A program made the position numbers and the translations under genes. Positions 46,594 to 56,442 of a stretch of DNA of 64,000 nt are shown piece by piece. The notes below the pieces were generated by a model. That model was not told the DNA's origin and ran no database searches. It worked only from the letters and a program-made list of their open reading frames with translations. Source of the stretch: Wenyingzhuangia heitensis (GTDB lineage: Bacteria; Bacteroidota; Bacteroidia; Flavobacteriales; Flavobacteriaceae). The DNA is taken from assembly GCF_011762155.1 (NCBI RefSeq), contig NZ_JAASQL010000004.1, positions 1 to 64,000 of the forward strand. The letters run 5' to 3'. Each line of letters starts with the position of its first letter. The stretch's first letter is position 1.

Positions 46594-48528
46594 ATGAAAT
46601 TAACAATTCATTTATTTAAATTACTATTATTTTTTTCAATAATAACAAGTACCGCTCAGGTATTTAATCCCGTTACTTGGACTACTTCTGTAGAACAAAA
46701 CAAAGAAGGGGAAACAGTATTGGTATCTACAGCAACTATAGAAGAGGGATGGCATTTATACAGTCAATTTGTAGAAGATGGAGGTCCTATACCTACCACG
46801 TTTTACTATTCTGGTGAAGTTAAGCTGATAGAGAAAACACTAGAAGGAGAAGGAGAGGTTGTAGAAGATCCTACTTTTGGAATGCAATTAAAGTATTTTG
46901 GACATAAGGCTGTTTTTAAGCAAGTTGTGGAATTAAAAGAAGAGTTGTCTACTTTAAAAGCTTCGGTTGAGTATATGGTTTGTAATGATGAAATGTGTTT
47001 GCCTCCTAAGGAAGTAGATTTGATTTATAATTTGTCTGCAATTAAAAAAGTTGCAACAATAGTAACTTCGTCTAATGTAGAAAGTGAATCAACAACAAAT
47101 GAAGAAAAACAAGGATACGGAATGTTGTTTTTGTTAAGTTTTCTGGCTGGATTAACCGCTTTAATCACCCCATGTGTGTTTCCTATGATTCCGATGACCG
47201 TAAGTTTTTTTACCAAACAAAGTAAAAGTAGAGCGTTGGGAATTAGAAATGCAATTATATATGGTATTTGCATTGTTTTAATTTACGTATTGTTAGGAAC
47301 TATTGTAGTTACCGTTTTTGGTCCTAGTGCTTTAAACGAATTGTCTACAAGCGTTGCTTTTAATGTTGTGTTTTTTGTAATTCTATTGTTTTTTGCATTT
47401 TCTTTTTTAGGAGCTTATGAATTGGTTTTGCCAAGTTCTTGGGGAACCAAATTAGATGAAAAAGCAGATAGAGGTGGTTTGGTAGGAATCTTTTTTATGG
47501 CTATGGCTTTGGCAGTAGTATCTTTTTCTTGTACGGGGCCTATTGTGGGTACGGCTTTGGTGCAATCAGCATCACAAGGAGGAATTGCTCCTATTATATC
47601 TATGCTAGGTTTTTCCTTAGCTATTGCATTGCCGTTTACATTGTTTGCTGTTTTTCCAGGATGGATGAATTCATTACCAAAATCTGGAGGATGGTTAAAC
47701 ACTGTAAAAGTGGTTTTAGGATTTTTAGAGTTGGCATTGGCATTTAAATTTTTATCAAATGCAGATTTGGTGTTGCAAGCACATTGGCTAGAAAGAGAAG
47801 TTTTTATCGCTATTTGGATTGTTGTGTTTTTAATGCTAGGATTGTATTTATTAGGTAAAATAAGATTGCCACATGATTATGAGCCTTTGGAAAAAATATC
47901 GGTAACTAGATTGGTATTAGCAATGGTTAGTTTTATGTTTGTAGCCTACATGATTCCTGGTTTATTTGGTGCTCCCGTTAAAATTATTGGTGCATTTGTA
48001 CCTCCTTTAGAATATAGTGAATCTCCTAACGGATTGGGGGTTGTACAAGCTGTTAGTAATGCAGCAGATAAAGACTTACCAAAAGGTGCTCATATAATGG
48101 CTCCTTATCATATTTTAACTTTTAAAGATTACGATTTAGGATTGGCTTACGCTAAAAAAGTAAACAAACCTGTTTTGTTAGATTTTACGGGGTACGCTTG
48201 TGTAAATTGTAGAAAAATGGAACAAAATGTTTGGACAGACAAAGAGGTGTTAAATATTCTTCAGAATAAAGTGGTCTTAATTTCTTTACATGTAGATGAT
48301 CGACAATCTTTTAACGAGCAAGAAATTTCTCCATTAACAGGAAAACCATATAGATACAAAGGTCAAAAATGGGCTCACTTTCAAGAACAGCGATACAAAA
48401 CCAATGCACAACCTTATTACGTAGTGTTAGATGCTAATGGAAATGATGTATCTAAACCTGTTGGATACACCCCCAATGTTACTAAATATTTAAATTGGTT
48501 AAAAAAAGGAATAGAAAAAACACACTAA
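46594..48528 (+). CDS. DsbD-like thiol:disulfide interchange protein
   Basis: A 644-residue membrane protein that carries reducing power from the cytosol to the periplasm. The signal peptide is about 1-22. An N-terminal DsbD-alpha-like domain follows (to about 150; the cysteine pair lies in [10 protein letters not shown]). Eight membrane helices (about 170-460) contain the paired transmembrane cysteines in [12 protein letters not shown] and [10 protein letters not shown]. The C-terminal thioredoxin domain has [12 protein letters not shown]. This is the full DsbD three-domain layout. It is followed after 61 bases by the PAP2 gene, which has its own promoter. Confidence 0.92.
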   Translation: MKLTIHLFKLLLFFSIITSTAQVFNPVTWTTSVEQNKEGETVLVSTATIEEGWHLYSQFVEDGGPIPTTFYYSGEVKLIEKTLEGEGEVVEDPTFGMQLKYFGHKAVFKQVVELKEELSTLKASVEYMVCNDEMCLPPKEVDLIYNLSAIKKVATIVTSSNVESESTTNEEKQGYGMLFLLSFLAGLTALITPCVFPMIPMTVSFFTKQSKSRALGIRNAIIYGICIVLIYVLLGTIVVTVFGPSALNELSTSVAFNVVFFVILLFFAFSFLGAYELVLPSSWGTKLDEKADRGGLVGIFFMAMALAVVSFSCTGPIVGTALVQSASQGGIAPIISMLGFSLAIALPFTLFAVFPGWMNSLPKSGGWLNTVKVVLGFLELALAFKFLSNADLVLQAHWLEREVFIAIWIVVFLMLGLYLLGKIRLPHDYEPLEKISVTRLVLAMVSFMFVAYMIPGLFGAPVKIIGAFVPPLEYSESPNGLGVVQAVSNAADKDLPKGAHIMAPYHILTFKDYDLGLAYAKKVNKPVLLDFTGYACVNCRKMEQNVWTDKEVLNILQNKVVLISLHVDDRQSFNEQEISPLTGKPYRYKGQKWAHFQEQRYKTNAQPYYVVLDANGNDVSKPVGYTPNVTKYLNWLKKGIEKTH

Positions 48529-48576
48529 TTAAGTATTTCGTAAAATAGAATTAACGATGAAAAATTAATAGTATTC

Positions 48577-48584
48577 TAGTTTTG
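48577..48584 (+). promoter_or_regulatory. promoter -7 element of the PAP2-glycosyltransferase run
   Basis: TAGTTTTG is a perfect TAnnTTTG match just 5 bases before the PAP2 start codon, so transcription would begin at or next to the ATG. Confidence 0.5.
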
Positions 48585-48589
48585 TATTT

Positions 48590-49273
48590 ATGATAAATAA
48601 GTACAAACAGTACAGGTTTCAGCTTTTGTTACCTTTTGTGATTATACTATTGGGATCGGTTTTCTTTTTTACGTATCCAAAAGGAGAGGTGGTTTTGTTA
48701 TTAAACAAACTCCACAATCCTACATTCAACTTTATTTTCAGAAAATTAAGTAGTATAGGGAACGCTTTAAGTGTTTTTTTCTTTTTGTTGATTGTAGTCC
48801 GATTTAAATTTAAATACTTGTACTTTTTTATTTTGGCCTTTGCGATAGAGTCTTTCATTATTATTATATGTAAACATTTAATTTTTGATGGAACTTTTAG
48901 ACCTTATTTATTTTTTAAAGAACTAGGTTTACTAGATGCAATAGATTTTGTACAGGGTGTAAAAATTAGAAAAACAGATTCTTTTCCTTCTGGACATACC
49001 GCTTATTCTTTTTTTATAGCTACGTTTTTTGTGTTAAAACTAAACAATCTTAAAAGTTCTGTAGTTATATTTTTGTTGGCCACATTAATTGGGGTCTCTA
49101 GAATGTATTTAGTACAACATTTTTTTGCAGATGTTTTTACTGGAGCAGTTGTAGGTGTTTTAGCTACTTATACAGCTTTTATATTGGTTTTTAAAACCCA
49201 GAAGAGTTGGTATAATTATCGATTAACCATTAATACAAACAAGGAATCATTGGTAGTTTTAACAAACGAGTAA
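48590..49273 (+). CDS. PAP2-family membrane phosphatase
   Basis: A 227-residue protein with about six membrane helices and all three PAP2 active-site motifs: KHLIFDGTFRP (motif 1), PSGHT (motif 2) and SRMYLVQHFFADVFTG (motif 3, with the catalytic His and Asp). Family members dephosphorylate lipid A (LpxE, LpxF) or undecaprenyl pyrophosphate. The position before two GT39 transferases and a polyprenyl-phosphate GT2 suggests a lipid-carrier or lipid A substrate. Confidence 0.88.
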   Translation: MINKYKQYRFQLLLPFVIILLGSVFFFTYPKGEVVLLLNKLHNPTFNFIFRKLSSIGNALSVFFFLLIVVRFKFKYLYFFILAFAIESFIIIICKHLIFDGTFRPYLFFKELGLLDAIDFVQGVKIRKTDSFPSGHTAYSFFIATFFVLKLNNLKSSVVIFLLATLIGVSRMYLVQHFFADVFTGAVVGVLATYTAFILVFKTQKSWYNYRLTINTNKESLVVLTNE

Positions 49274-49277
49274 TTGT

Positions 49278-50852
49278 ATGAATTTATTAGAGTCTAAGTA
49301 CACTTGGTTGTGGGTGTTTTTGTTTGCGTTTGTTTTTTGTTTGTTTGGCAATTGGAGTTCTATAATATACATATTAGACGAAGCAAAAAATAGTGAAGCA
49401 GCAAGAGAAATGTTGGTGTTTGGTAATTTGTTTCAACCTACTTTTAATAGAGAAATAAGAACAGACAAACCACCGTTCCATTATTTTTGTATGATAATTG
49501 GATACAAGTTATTTGGTGTAAATGCTTTTGGTGCTCGATTTTTTTCTGCCTTATTTGGTGCTCTTACCATTTTAAGTACTTATGTTTTTACTAAAAAACA
49601 TTTAGGAAGTCAGGTTGCTAAAATAACTTTAGGAGTTTTGTTTTCTTCGTTTTATTTTATTCAAGAATTTCATTTAGCTGTTCCAGATCCTTATTTAATT
49701 TTTTGGATGAGTTTGGCTTTTTTCTGTTATATAGAATTTTACATAACGCAAAATAAAAAGATTCTTTTATTATTATATACAGCTATTGGTTTTGGAACTT
49801 TAACCAAAGGTCCTATAGCTATGGTAATGCCTGGTTTAGTAGCCTTTGTTCATTTGATATTGTATAAAAAATTAAACATTAATATTTTAGTAAGACTTAA
49901 GGTGTTTGAAGGGGTTTTGTGGGTGGCATTAATTAGTATTCCGTGGTTTTACTTTGCGCATATATATACTGATGGTGTTTTTACGGATGGTTTTTTCTTT
50001 AAACACAACCTAGGTCGTTTTAAAGGAAAAATGGAAGGCCATGGAGGGATGTTTTTAGTAACTATTGGTTTTGTTGTTTTAGGAATGTTTCCCTTTTGTT
50101 TATGGATTTTTAGAGCATTAATAAGTGGAGTTAAGCAAAAAACAAGAAATATTTTTGTGTTTTATAGTGCTTTAGTAGTTATTGTTTTTGTGTCCTTTTT
50201 TGCAGTGTCGGCAACAAAACTACCTAACTATACCATGCCTTGTTATCCGTTTATAGCTATATTATTAGGTTGGTGGTTGTGTAATGTATACAATTATCAA
50301 ATAACAGTAAAAGGAAGACATGTTGAGTGGATAATTTTAATGTTTATCGCTTTAGTTTTGCCAATAGGAGGATACATTGGTTTGTCTTTAGATGCAAGCT
50401 TAAGTGCTAAAAAATGGTTGGCAATTGTTTTGGGCTTTGTGCCTATAGGAGTTGGTTTTGCTTATTCTTGTTTTTTAAAAGATCTACTAAAAAAAAGCTT
50501 TCTATTTTTAGTAGCTACATTTATGTTGTTAAGTATGGTTTTATTTGGGTTGATTTTTCCAGTATTGACAAAAGAAACTCCTGTTGAAAAATACAAAGAG
50601 CTTGTAGAAACAGAAGTGCCTGTTGTTGTATACAAAAGAATGGATGCTGCTTTTCCTATTAATTTTAATAGAACTTATAAAGTGGTTAATTCTATAGAAG
50701 ATGTTCAGTTGTTTTTTAAACAACATCCTAATGGAGTAGTAATGACCAATACAAGAAATAAAAAAGAAATAAATCAATTAAGTATCTTTAAAGAATTATT
50801 TTCGCAAAAAAGTTTGTTCGAAAACCATACAACTAGAGTTTTTGGAAAATAA
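49278..50852 (+). CDS. GT39-family (ArnT/PMT-like) membrane glycosyltransferase
   Basis: A 524-residue polytopic membrane protein. The first periplasmic loop has ILDEAKNSEAAREML, with the acidic pair used by the ArnT/PMT fold to bind the metal and polyprenyl-phosphate sugar, and RTDKPPFHYF. FHLAVPDPYLIFW and GFGTLTKGPIAMVMP are typical of the family. These enzymes move a sugar from a lipid carrier to lipid A, glycan or protein on the outer face of the inner membrane. It starts 4 bases after the PAP2 gene and is followed by a second, different GT39. Confidence 0.85.
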   Translation: MNLLESKYTWLWVFLFAFVFCLFGNWSSIIYILDEAKNSEAAREMLVFGNLFQPTFNREIRTDKPPFHYFCMIIGYKLFGVNAFGARFFSALFGALTILSTYVFTKKHLGSQVAKITLGVLFSSFYFIQEFHLAVPDPYLIFWMSLAFFCYIEFYITQNKKILLLLYTAIGFGTLTKGPIAMVMPGLVAFVHLILYKKLNINILVRLKVFEGVLWVALISIPWFYFAHIYTDGVFTDGFFFKHNLGRFKGKMEGHGGMFLVTIGFVVLGMFPFCLWIFRALISGVKQKTRNIFVFYSALVVIVFVSFFAVSATKLPNYTMPCYPFIAILLGWWLCNVYNYQITVKGRHVEWIILMFIALVLPIGGYIGLSLDASLSAKKWLAIVLGFVPIGVGFAYSCFLKDLLKKSFLFLVATFMLLSMVLFGLIFPVLTKETPVEKYKELVETEVPVVVYKRMDAAFPINFNRTYKVVNSIEDVQLFFKQHPNGVVMTNTRNKKEINQLSIFKELFSQKSLFENHTTRVFGK

Positions 50853-50877
50853 ACAAACTTAAAGATTCTTATTCGTT

Positions 50878-52545
50878 ATGATTTTATCAAAAAAAGATAG
50901 CTACCTGCTTTATGGTTTTTTGTTGTTAGTATATGTGTGTGGCTTGTTTATTCCTATTATGGAAAACGATTCTGCTCAACACGCAACAATGGCAATGAGA
51001 ATGTATCTTGAAAATGACTTTTTACATATTTATAAAGGAGCAAATGATTATTTAGATAAACCACATATGCATTTTTGGTTGTCTGCTATTTCTTTTAAAA
51101 TTTTTGGAATCCATGCGTGGTCTTATCGTTTACCAGCTTTAATTTTTACGTTTATAGGTGCTTTTTACAGTAATAAATTAGCGGTTCATTTTTATGGTAA
51201 AAAAATAAATCACATTGCGGCTTTGGTGTTTTTATCAGTACAAGCAGTTATTTTAGCCAATCACGATGTTAGAACGGATGCTGTTTTAACGGGGGCTATT
51301 GCTTTGGCCATTTATAATTTTGTAAAGTATTTAGATAGCTCTAAATTATCTAATTTAATTTTAGGTTTTTTGGGGCTGGCTATTGGTTTCTCTAGTAAAG
51401 GGCAGTTGGCTGTTTTTATTTGTGGAGTGTTTTTGTTTGTACATATAGTGTATGCTAATAAATGGAAGCAGGTTTTTTCTTGGAAAGTATTGGTGGGACT
51501 TACAGCTTATGTATTGTTTATCAGTCCTGTTTTATATGCTTATTATGTTCAGTTTGATTTGCATCCAGAAAAAGTTTTTAATGGATTTAATAATATTTCT
51601 GGAATCCGATTTATTTTGTGGGATCAGAGTTTTAATAGATTAACAGGTACAGGTTTTAAGAACAATAGCCCAGATTACTTCTTTTTCTTTCATACGATTT
51701 TGTGGGCATTTTTACCTTGGCCAATTATTATGTATGCAGGTATGTTTAGTCACCTAAAAAAAGCTATTAGCCACAGGTTTAAAAAAATAGAAGGTTTTGA
51801 ATTGATGAGTTCTTTGGGAACGTTATTGGTTTTGTTAGTTATAAGTACTTCTAAATTTAAATTGCCTCATTATTTAAATAGTTTATTTTCTATAATGGCT
51901 GTTTTGGTGGTTGGTTACTTATGGACTTTACATAAAAACAAAAAAATTAAACTATTAAGTCGTTGGGCAAATTTTCAAATAGGTTTGTTTGTATTTTTAA
52001 GTGTTTTTGTTTTGTGTTTGTCTTTTTGGGCATTTACACTTTCTAGTTGGTTAATTATAATAGGAATTGTTGTGATTGTTACTTTATTGATTGTTTTTCT
52101 AAAAACAGTGAAAGAAGCTCCTTATAGAAAACTAATAGTGTCATCAGTTGGTTTAATGGTGTTGATTAATTTTACGTTAAACACACAATTTTATCCTAAT
52201 TTGTTACAATATCAATCTGGAATCACCGCTAGTAAAATCATCAAAAAAAATAAAATTGATCCAGAACATTTGTATTTAAGAGATGGAATAGAAGCTTGGT
52301 CTGTTAGTTTTTATGCACATAAAAATTTAAAAAGAGTAAAAGTGGCTAATATTCCAAATCAACTTAAAAAAGGAGAGTGGGTGTATTTAGAAGAAGCCTC
52401 TTTTTTAAAAACCAAAGAAGCAGGAGTTGTATGGTCTAAAATATATCCGTTAGAACATTATAGAATTACCAGATTAAAATTAAAGTTTTTAAATCCGTCT
52501 ACAAGACCAGAAACATTAACAAAAAGGTATTTGGTGCAGAGATAA
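50878..52545 (+). CDS. second GT39-family (ArnT/PMT-like) membrane glycosyltransferase
   Basis: A 555-residue polytopic protein with the same topology as its upstream neighbour but clearly different sequence: MENDSAQHATMAMRMYLEN, YLDKPHMHFWLSA, ANHDVRTDAVLTGAIALA and LAIGFSSKGQLAVF. The Asp in END and the DKP motif are the expected active-site features. The C-terminal soluble segment (about 440-555) probably faces the periplasm. It is cotranscribed with the first GT39 (25-base gap). Confidence 0.84.
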   Translation: MILSKKDSYLLYGFLLLVYVCGLFIPIMENDSAQHATMAMRMYLENDFLHIYKGANDYLDKPHMHFWLSAISFKIFGIHAWSYRLPALIFTFIGAFYSNKLAVHFYGKKINHIAALVFLSVQAVILANHDVRTDAVLTGAIALAIYNFVKYLDSSKLSNLILGFLGLAIGFSSKGQLAVFICGVFLFVHIVYANKWKQVFSWKVLVGLTAYVLFISPVLYAYYVQFDLHPEKVFNGFNNISGIRFILWDQSFNRLTGTGFKNNSPDYFFFFHTILWAFLPWPIIMYAGMFSHLKKAISHRFKKIEGFELMSSLGTLLVLLVISTSKFKLPHYLNSLFSIMAVLVVGYLWTLHKNKKIKLLSRWANFQIGLFVFLSVFVLCLSFWAFTLSSWLIIIGIVVIVTLLIVFLKTVKEAPYRKLIVSSVGLMVLINFTLNTQFYPNLLQYQSGITASKIIKKNKIDPEHLYLRDGIEAWSVSFYAHKNLKRVKVANIPNQLKKGEWVYLEEASFLKTKEAGVVWSKIYPLEHYRITRLKLKFLNPSTRPETLTKRYLVQR

Positions 52546-52604
52546 AGTAAAAAATCAAAAATATTATTTAGCAAACAACTTATTTTAGTTTTAAGGATTA
52601 TGAG

Positions 52605-52612
52605 TAAGTTTG
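52605..52612 (+). promoter_or_regulatory. GT2 gene promoter -7 element
   Basis: TAAGTTTG is a perfect TAnnTTTG match 21 bases before the chosen ATG of the GT2 gene. It explains sequence that could otherwise be read as a tiny upstream reading frame. Confidence 0.5.
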
Positions 52613-52633
52613 TCAAATCGAAATAAAAGTAAA

Positions 52634-53581
52634 ATGAGCAAAACAAGTTTATTATCTATTGTAGTTCCTGTTTATAATGAGGAAGGAAATGTTACTTTGT
52701 TAACAGACAATATAGATAAAGGTTTAGAGGGGTACAATTACGAAATTATTTATATTGATGATTGTTCTACAGACAATACTCGTAAAGAAGTAAAAGAATT
52801 AAATCACCCGAAAGTGATTTTAGTAGAGCTTAGAAAAAATTACGGACAAAGTTCTGCCATTGCTGCAGGAATAGATATTGCCAAAGGGGAATATATTATT
52901 ACTATGGATGGAGATTTACAAAACGATCCATCGGATTTACCTGCAATGTTAGATAAGTTGATTGAAGAAGACTTGGATATGATTACGGGGATTCGTCAGA
53001 AAAGAAAAGATAATTTTGTAAGAACTTTACCATCTAAAATAGCAAACTTTATCATTAGAAAAACAACCGGATTGCATATTACAGATCATGGTTGTGCAAT
53101 TAAAATATTTACAGCAGAAACGGCAAAAGGATTAAAGTTATACGGAGAAATGCATCGATTTATTTCTTTGGTAACTTTTATGAACGGAGCAAGAATTTCT
53201 GAAATGCCTGTAAAACATCACGCTCGTCAGTTTGGAGTTTCTAAATACGGATTGGGAAGAACTTTTAAAGTAATTAACGATTTACTATTAATTTTGTTTC
53301 AGCGTAAATACATGCAAAAACCTATTTATTTGTTTGGGAATATAGGATTGGTATTTGCAGGAGCAGGAATGTTAATTAACTTTTACCTATTAATTATAAA
53401 GCTAATGGGAGAAGACATTTGGGGAAGACCTTTGTTAATTTTGGGAGTGATGTTAGTTGTTATGGGAATTCAGTTTTTTACTGTAGGTATTATTATAGAT
53501 TTGTTGATGAAAACCTATTATGAGTCTCAAGACAAACGACCATATAACTTAAGAAAAGTAACTACTTTTGAAAAAAAATAA
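52634..53581 (+). CDS. GT2-family polyprenyl-phosphate glycosyltransferase (DPM1/GtrB-like)
   Basis: A 315-residue protein that loads a sugar onto polyprenyl phosphate on the cytosolic side. The catalytic domain has SIVVPVYNEEGN, YIDDCSTDNT and MDGDLQNDPSDLP (DxD-type metal site), then RLPSKIANFI-like RTLPSKIANFI and HHARQFGVSKYG. Two membrane helices (about 228-250 and 262-290) form the GtrB/DPM tail. ATG at 52634 is chosen over a TTG at 52610 because of the promoter at 52605-52612. It would supply the donor used by the GT39 enzymes upstream. Confidence 0.9.
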   Translation: MSKTSLLSIVVPVYNEEGNVTLLTDNIDKGLEGYNYEIIYIDDCSTDNTRKEVKELNHPKVILVELRKNYGQSSAIAAGIDIAKGEYIITMDGDLQNDPSDLPAMLDKLIEEDLDMITGIRQKRKDNFVRTLPSKIANFIIRKTTGLHITDHGCAIKIFTAETAKGLKLYGEMHRFISLVTFMNGARISEMPVKHHARQFGVSKYGLGRTFKVINDLLLILFQRKYMQKPIYLFGNIGLVFAGAGMLINFYLLIIKLMGEDIWGRPLLILGVMLVVMGIQFFTVGIIIDLLMKTYYESQDKRPYNLRKVTTFEKK

Positions 53582-54461
53582 TTATAAAAAAATAGCAGGA
53601 ACTGCATTAAAAATAGGAGTGAGTGCGCTCCTGTTTTATTTTGTAGTTACTAAAATTTCTTTTACAGAGGTACTGCGTATTATTAAAAACAGCAATCTTG
53701 TTTTAATAATTGCAAGTGGTTTGTTTTTAGTTATATCTCAATGGATTTCTTCTATCCGTTTAAATACTTTTTTTCATTCTTTAGGTTATTATTTGTCAGC
53801 CAAAAGCAATCATATATTGTATGCTATAGGAATGTTTTATAATTTTTTTATTCCTGGTGGAATTGGTGGAGATGCCTACAAAGTATTTAAGCTTCATAAG
53901 AAGTTTGATTGGAGCGTTAAAAAATTATCAGCCGCTATTTTTGTAGATCGGTTTTCTGGTCTAACAGCTATAGGAATGTTATTAGTTGTTTTAGCAATTC
54001 CTTTTGTGCAATCTTTAGGATGGATTTCATCAAACGTAATTTTATATAGTTTAGGAGTTTTGTTGTTTTTGTTGGTTCCTTTATTATCTTTGGTATTGGT
54101 GCAAAAATTATTTCCATCTTTTAAAAAAGTATATTTTAAAACTTTAGGATATTCGTTATTAGTACAATGTTTACAGTTGCTATCTGTATATTGTTTGGTG
54201 GTTAATTTTGGAGTAAGTTCAGACTTAGTTTCTTATTTATTAGTGTTTTTAATATCTGTAATATTATCAATTGTTTCTTTTGCGGGAATAGGAGTAAGAG
54301 AATTTGTGTTTTATCAGGCAGCAGATTTGTTACACTATAATAAAGATATATCTGTTGCTATAGGATTACTTTTTACTTTTTTAACCGCAATTTTGTCATT
54401 AATAGGAGTGTTTTTTCAACTAAAAAAGGCAGAATTATCACAACAAGAAAAAAATAGCTAA
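53568..54461 (+). CDS. flippase-like / lysylphosphatidylglycerol synthase TM-region family protein
   Basis: A 297-residue protein with about eight membrane helices. PGGIGGDAYKVFKL and FVDRFSGLTAIGMLL are the family signature of the LPG synthase transmembrane region (UPF0104, AglD C-terminal type). This family lacks the lysyl-transferase domain here, so it is more likely involved in lipid-linked sugar transport or an accessory role. The start is TTG at 53568, overlapping the end of the GT2 gene by 14 bases in another frame; this gives the natural N-terminus MKKNNYKKIAG. No ATG is nearby. Confidence 0.83.
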   Translation: MKKNNYKKIAGTALKIGVSALLFYFVVTKISFTEVLRIIKNSNLVLIIASGLFLVISQWISSIRLNTFFHSLGYYLSAKSNHILYAIGMFYNFFIPGGIGGDAYKVFKLHKKFDWSVKKLSAAIFVDRFSGLTAIGMLLVVLAIPFVQSLGWISSNVILYSLGVLLFLLVPLLSLVLVQKLFPSFKKVYFKTLGYSLLVQCLQLLSVYCLVVNFGVSSDLVSYLLVFLISVILSIVSFAGIGVREFVFYQAADLLHYNKDISVAIGLLFTFLTAILSLIGVFFQLKKAELSQQEKNS

Positions 54462-54499
54462 CTAGCTGTTTTTGTGTATTCTTACTTAAAAATTATTTG

Positions 54500-54507
54500 T
54501 ATATTTG
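54500..54507 (+). promoter_or_regulatory. rpsA promoter -7 element
   Basis: TATATTTG is a perfect TAnnTTTG match, with TTTG at 54471-54474 as a possible but distant -33 partner. It leaves a 5' leader of about 115 bases. Confidence 0.55.
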
Positions 54508-54508
54508 C

Positions 54509-54586
54509 AATCCTTTTTAGCGAGCTAGGTTTAGAAAAGGATTGAAAAAAATATAAAAATAACATCTTTAGTTGTTGTTACTCGCT
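54509..54586 (+). promoter_or_regulatory. structured rpsA 5' leader, possible pseudoknot
   Basis: AATCCTTTT (54509-54517) pairs with AAAAGGATT (54535-54543) as a 9-bp stem. Its loop contains AGCGAG (54519-54524), which is complementary to CTCGCT at 54581-54586, giving an H-type pseudoknot layout. A small hairpin (CTGA/TCAG, 54595-54605) lies nearer the start codon. Ribosomal protein S1 represses its own mRNA in proteobacteria through a folded leader. A similar role here is inference, and the pairing is drawn by eye. Confidence 0.4.
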
Positions 54587-54629
54587 TTTTAAAACTGATT
54601 ATCAGCTAGATACAAATTATTTTAGACAC

Positions 54630-56420
54630 ATGTCTGAAGAAAACACAAACGCAGTAGAAGCTCAAGAGCAAGAAACTGTACAAGTAGATCCAAAACAATT
54701 TTTAGCAGATTTTAACTGGCACAAATACGAAGAAGGTATTGATGAGGTTGATGAAGCACAATTAAAAGAGTTTGATGCTGCTTTAGAAGGAACTGTAGGT
54801 TTCGTAAATGAGCGTGATGTAATTGAAGGAACAGTAGTTCGTATTACAGATCGTGATGCGATCATCGACATTAACTCTAAATCAGAAGGAGTTATTTCTT
54901 TAAACGAATTCCGTTACAATCCTAACTTAGCTGTTGGAGATAAAGTAGAGGTTTTAGTTGATAGAAGAGAAGATCACTCAGGACAATTAGTATTGTCTCA
55001 CAAAAAAGCAAGAGTAATCAAAGCTTGGGATAGAGTTATTGCTGCTCAAGAGTCTGGTGAAGTAGTTAACGGTTACGTTAAATGTAGAACTAGAGGAGGT
55101 ATGATTGTTGATGTTTTTGGAATTGAAGCATTCTTACCAGGATCTCAAATTGACGTAAAGCCAATTAGAGATTACGATCAGTACGTAGACAAAACAATGG
55201 AATTCAAAGTTGTGAAAATCAACCACGAATTTAAAAACGTTGTTGTATCTCACAAAGCTCTTATCGAGGCTGATATCGAAGTTCAGAAGAGAGAAATCAT
55301 TTCTGGATTAGAAAAAGGTCAAGTATTAGAAGGTATAGTTAAAAACGTTACTTCTTACGGTGTATTCGTAGATTTAGGAGGAGTTGACGGATTAATTCAC
55401 ATTACTGACTTATCTTGGTCTAGAATCAATCACCCATCTGAGGTAGTTGAATTAGATCAAAAATTAAACGTTGTAATCTTAGACTTTGATGACAAGAAAA
55501 CTAGAATCCAATTAGGATTAAAGCAATTGTCTCAACACCCTTGGGATGCTTTAAGCGCTGACTTAAATGTTGGAGATAAAGTTAAAGGTAAGGTTGTTGT
55601 TTTAGCTGACTACGGTGCATTCATCGAAGTTGCTGAAGGAGTTGAAGGATTAATTCACGTTTCTGAAATGTCTTGGTCTACTCATTTACGTTCTGCACAA
55701 GATTTCGTAAAAGTAGGTGATGAGGTTGATGCGCAAATCTTAACTTTAGATAGAGAAGATCGTAAAATGTCATTAGGTATTAAGCAATTACACCCAGATC
55801 CATGGGCAGATATTACTGCTAAATATCCTGTAGGTTCTACTCACAATGGAGTTGTACGTAACTACACTAACTTTGGTGTGTTTGTTGAATTAGAAGAAGG
55901 AATTGACGGATTGGTATACATTTCTGATTTATCTTGGACTAAGAAAATTAAGCACCCATCTGACTTTGTTGCTGTAGGTGATAAATTAGATGTTCAAGTA
56001 TTAGAATTAGATACTGAAAACAGAAAGTTAAACTTAGGACACAAACAAACTCAAGATAACCCTTGGGATGCTCACGAAGCTACTTATGCTTTAAATACTG
56101 ATCATGAAGGAACAGTAAAAGAAAAGACTGACAAAGGAGCTGTAGTTGATTTTGCAGATGGTGTTGAAGCATTTGTACCAGGTCGTTTATTAGAAAAAGA
56201 AGACGGTTCTAAAATTAACAAAGGAGATACTGCAATTTTTAAAGTAATTGAGTTCTCTAAAGAATTTAGAAGAATTGTTGCTTCTCACACAGCTACTTTT
56301 AAAGAAGCTGAAGCTAAGAACATTAAAGCTCAAGCTAAAAAAGTTGAATCTTCTGAAAAATCTACTTTCGGAGATATCGCTGGTTTAGCAGACTTAAAGA
56401 AAAAAATGGAAGGGAAATAA
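54630..56420 (+). CDS. rpsA: 30S ribosomal protein S1
   Basis: S1 helps the ribosome bind and unfold mRNA. The 596-residue protein has an acidic N-terminal extension (about 1-40) and repeated S1 OB-fold domains of about 70-85 residues, for example GIVKNVTSYGVFVDLGGVDG, LADYGAFIEVAEGVEGLIH and VVRNYTNFGVFVELEEGIDG, each ending in the DLSW or EMSW pattern. Length agrees with S1 of the phylum. It has a long leader, preferred codons and a strong terminator, as expected for an abundant ribosomal protein. Confidence 0.96.
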   Translation: MSEENTNAVEAQEQETVQVDPKQFLADFNWHKYEEGIDEVDEAQLKEFDAALEGTVGFVNERDVIEGTVVRITDRDAIIDINSKSEGVISLNEFRYNPNLAVGDKVEVLVDRREDHSGQLVLSHKKARVIKAWDRVIAAQESGEVVNGYVKCRTRGGMIVDVFGIEAFLPGSQIDVKPIRDYDQYVDKTMEFKVVKINHEFKNVVVSHKALIEADIEVQKREIISGLEKGQVLEGIVKNVTSYGVFVDLGGVDGLIHITDLSWSRINHPSEVVELDQKLNVVILDFDDKKTRIQLGLKQLSQHPWDALSADLNVGDKVKGKVVVLADYGAFIEVAEGVEGLIHVSEMSWSTHLRSAQDFVKVGDEVDAQILTLDREDRKMSLGIKQLHPDPWADITAKYPVGSTHNGVVRNYTNFGVFVELEEGIDGLVYISDLSWTKKIKHPSDFVAVGDKLDVQVLELDTENRKLNLGHKQTQDNPWDAHEATYALNTDHEGTVKEKTDKGAVVDFADGVEAFVPGRLLEKEDGSKINKGDTAIFKVIEFSKEFRRIVASHTATFKEAEAKNIKAQAKKVESSEKSTFGDIAGLADLKKKMEGK

Positions 56421-56442
56421 TAGTTCTTTCTTTTTAAATACT

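Noticed and set aside
52600-52626. Eight-codon reading frame upstream of the GT2 gene as a leader peptide
   Set aside because: It overlaps a perfect promoter -7 element (52605-52612), so it would lie upstream of the expected transcription start.
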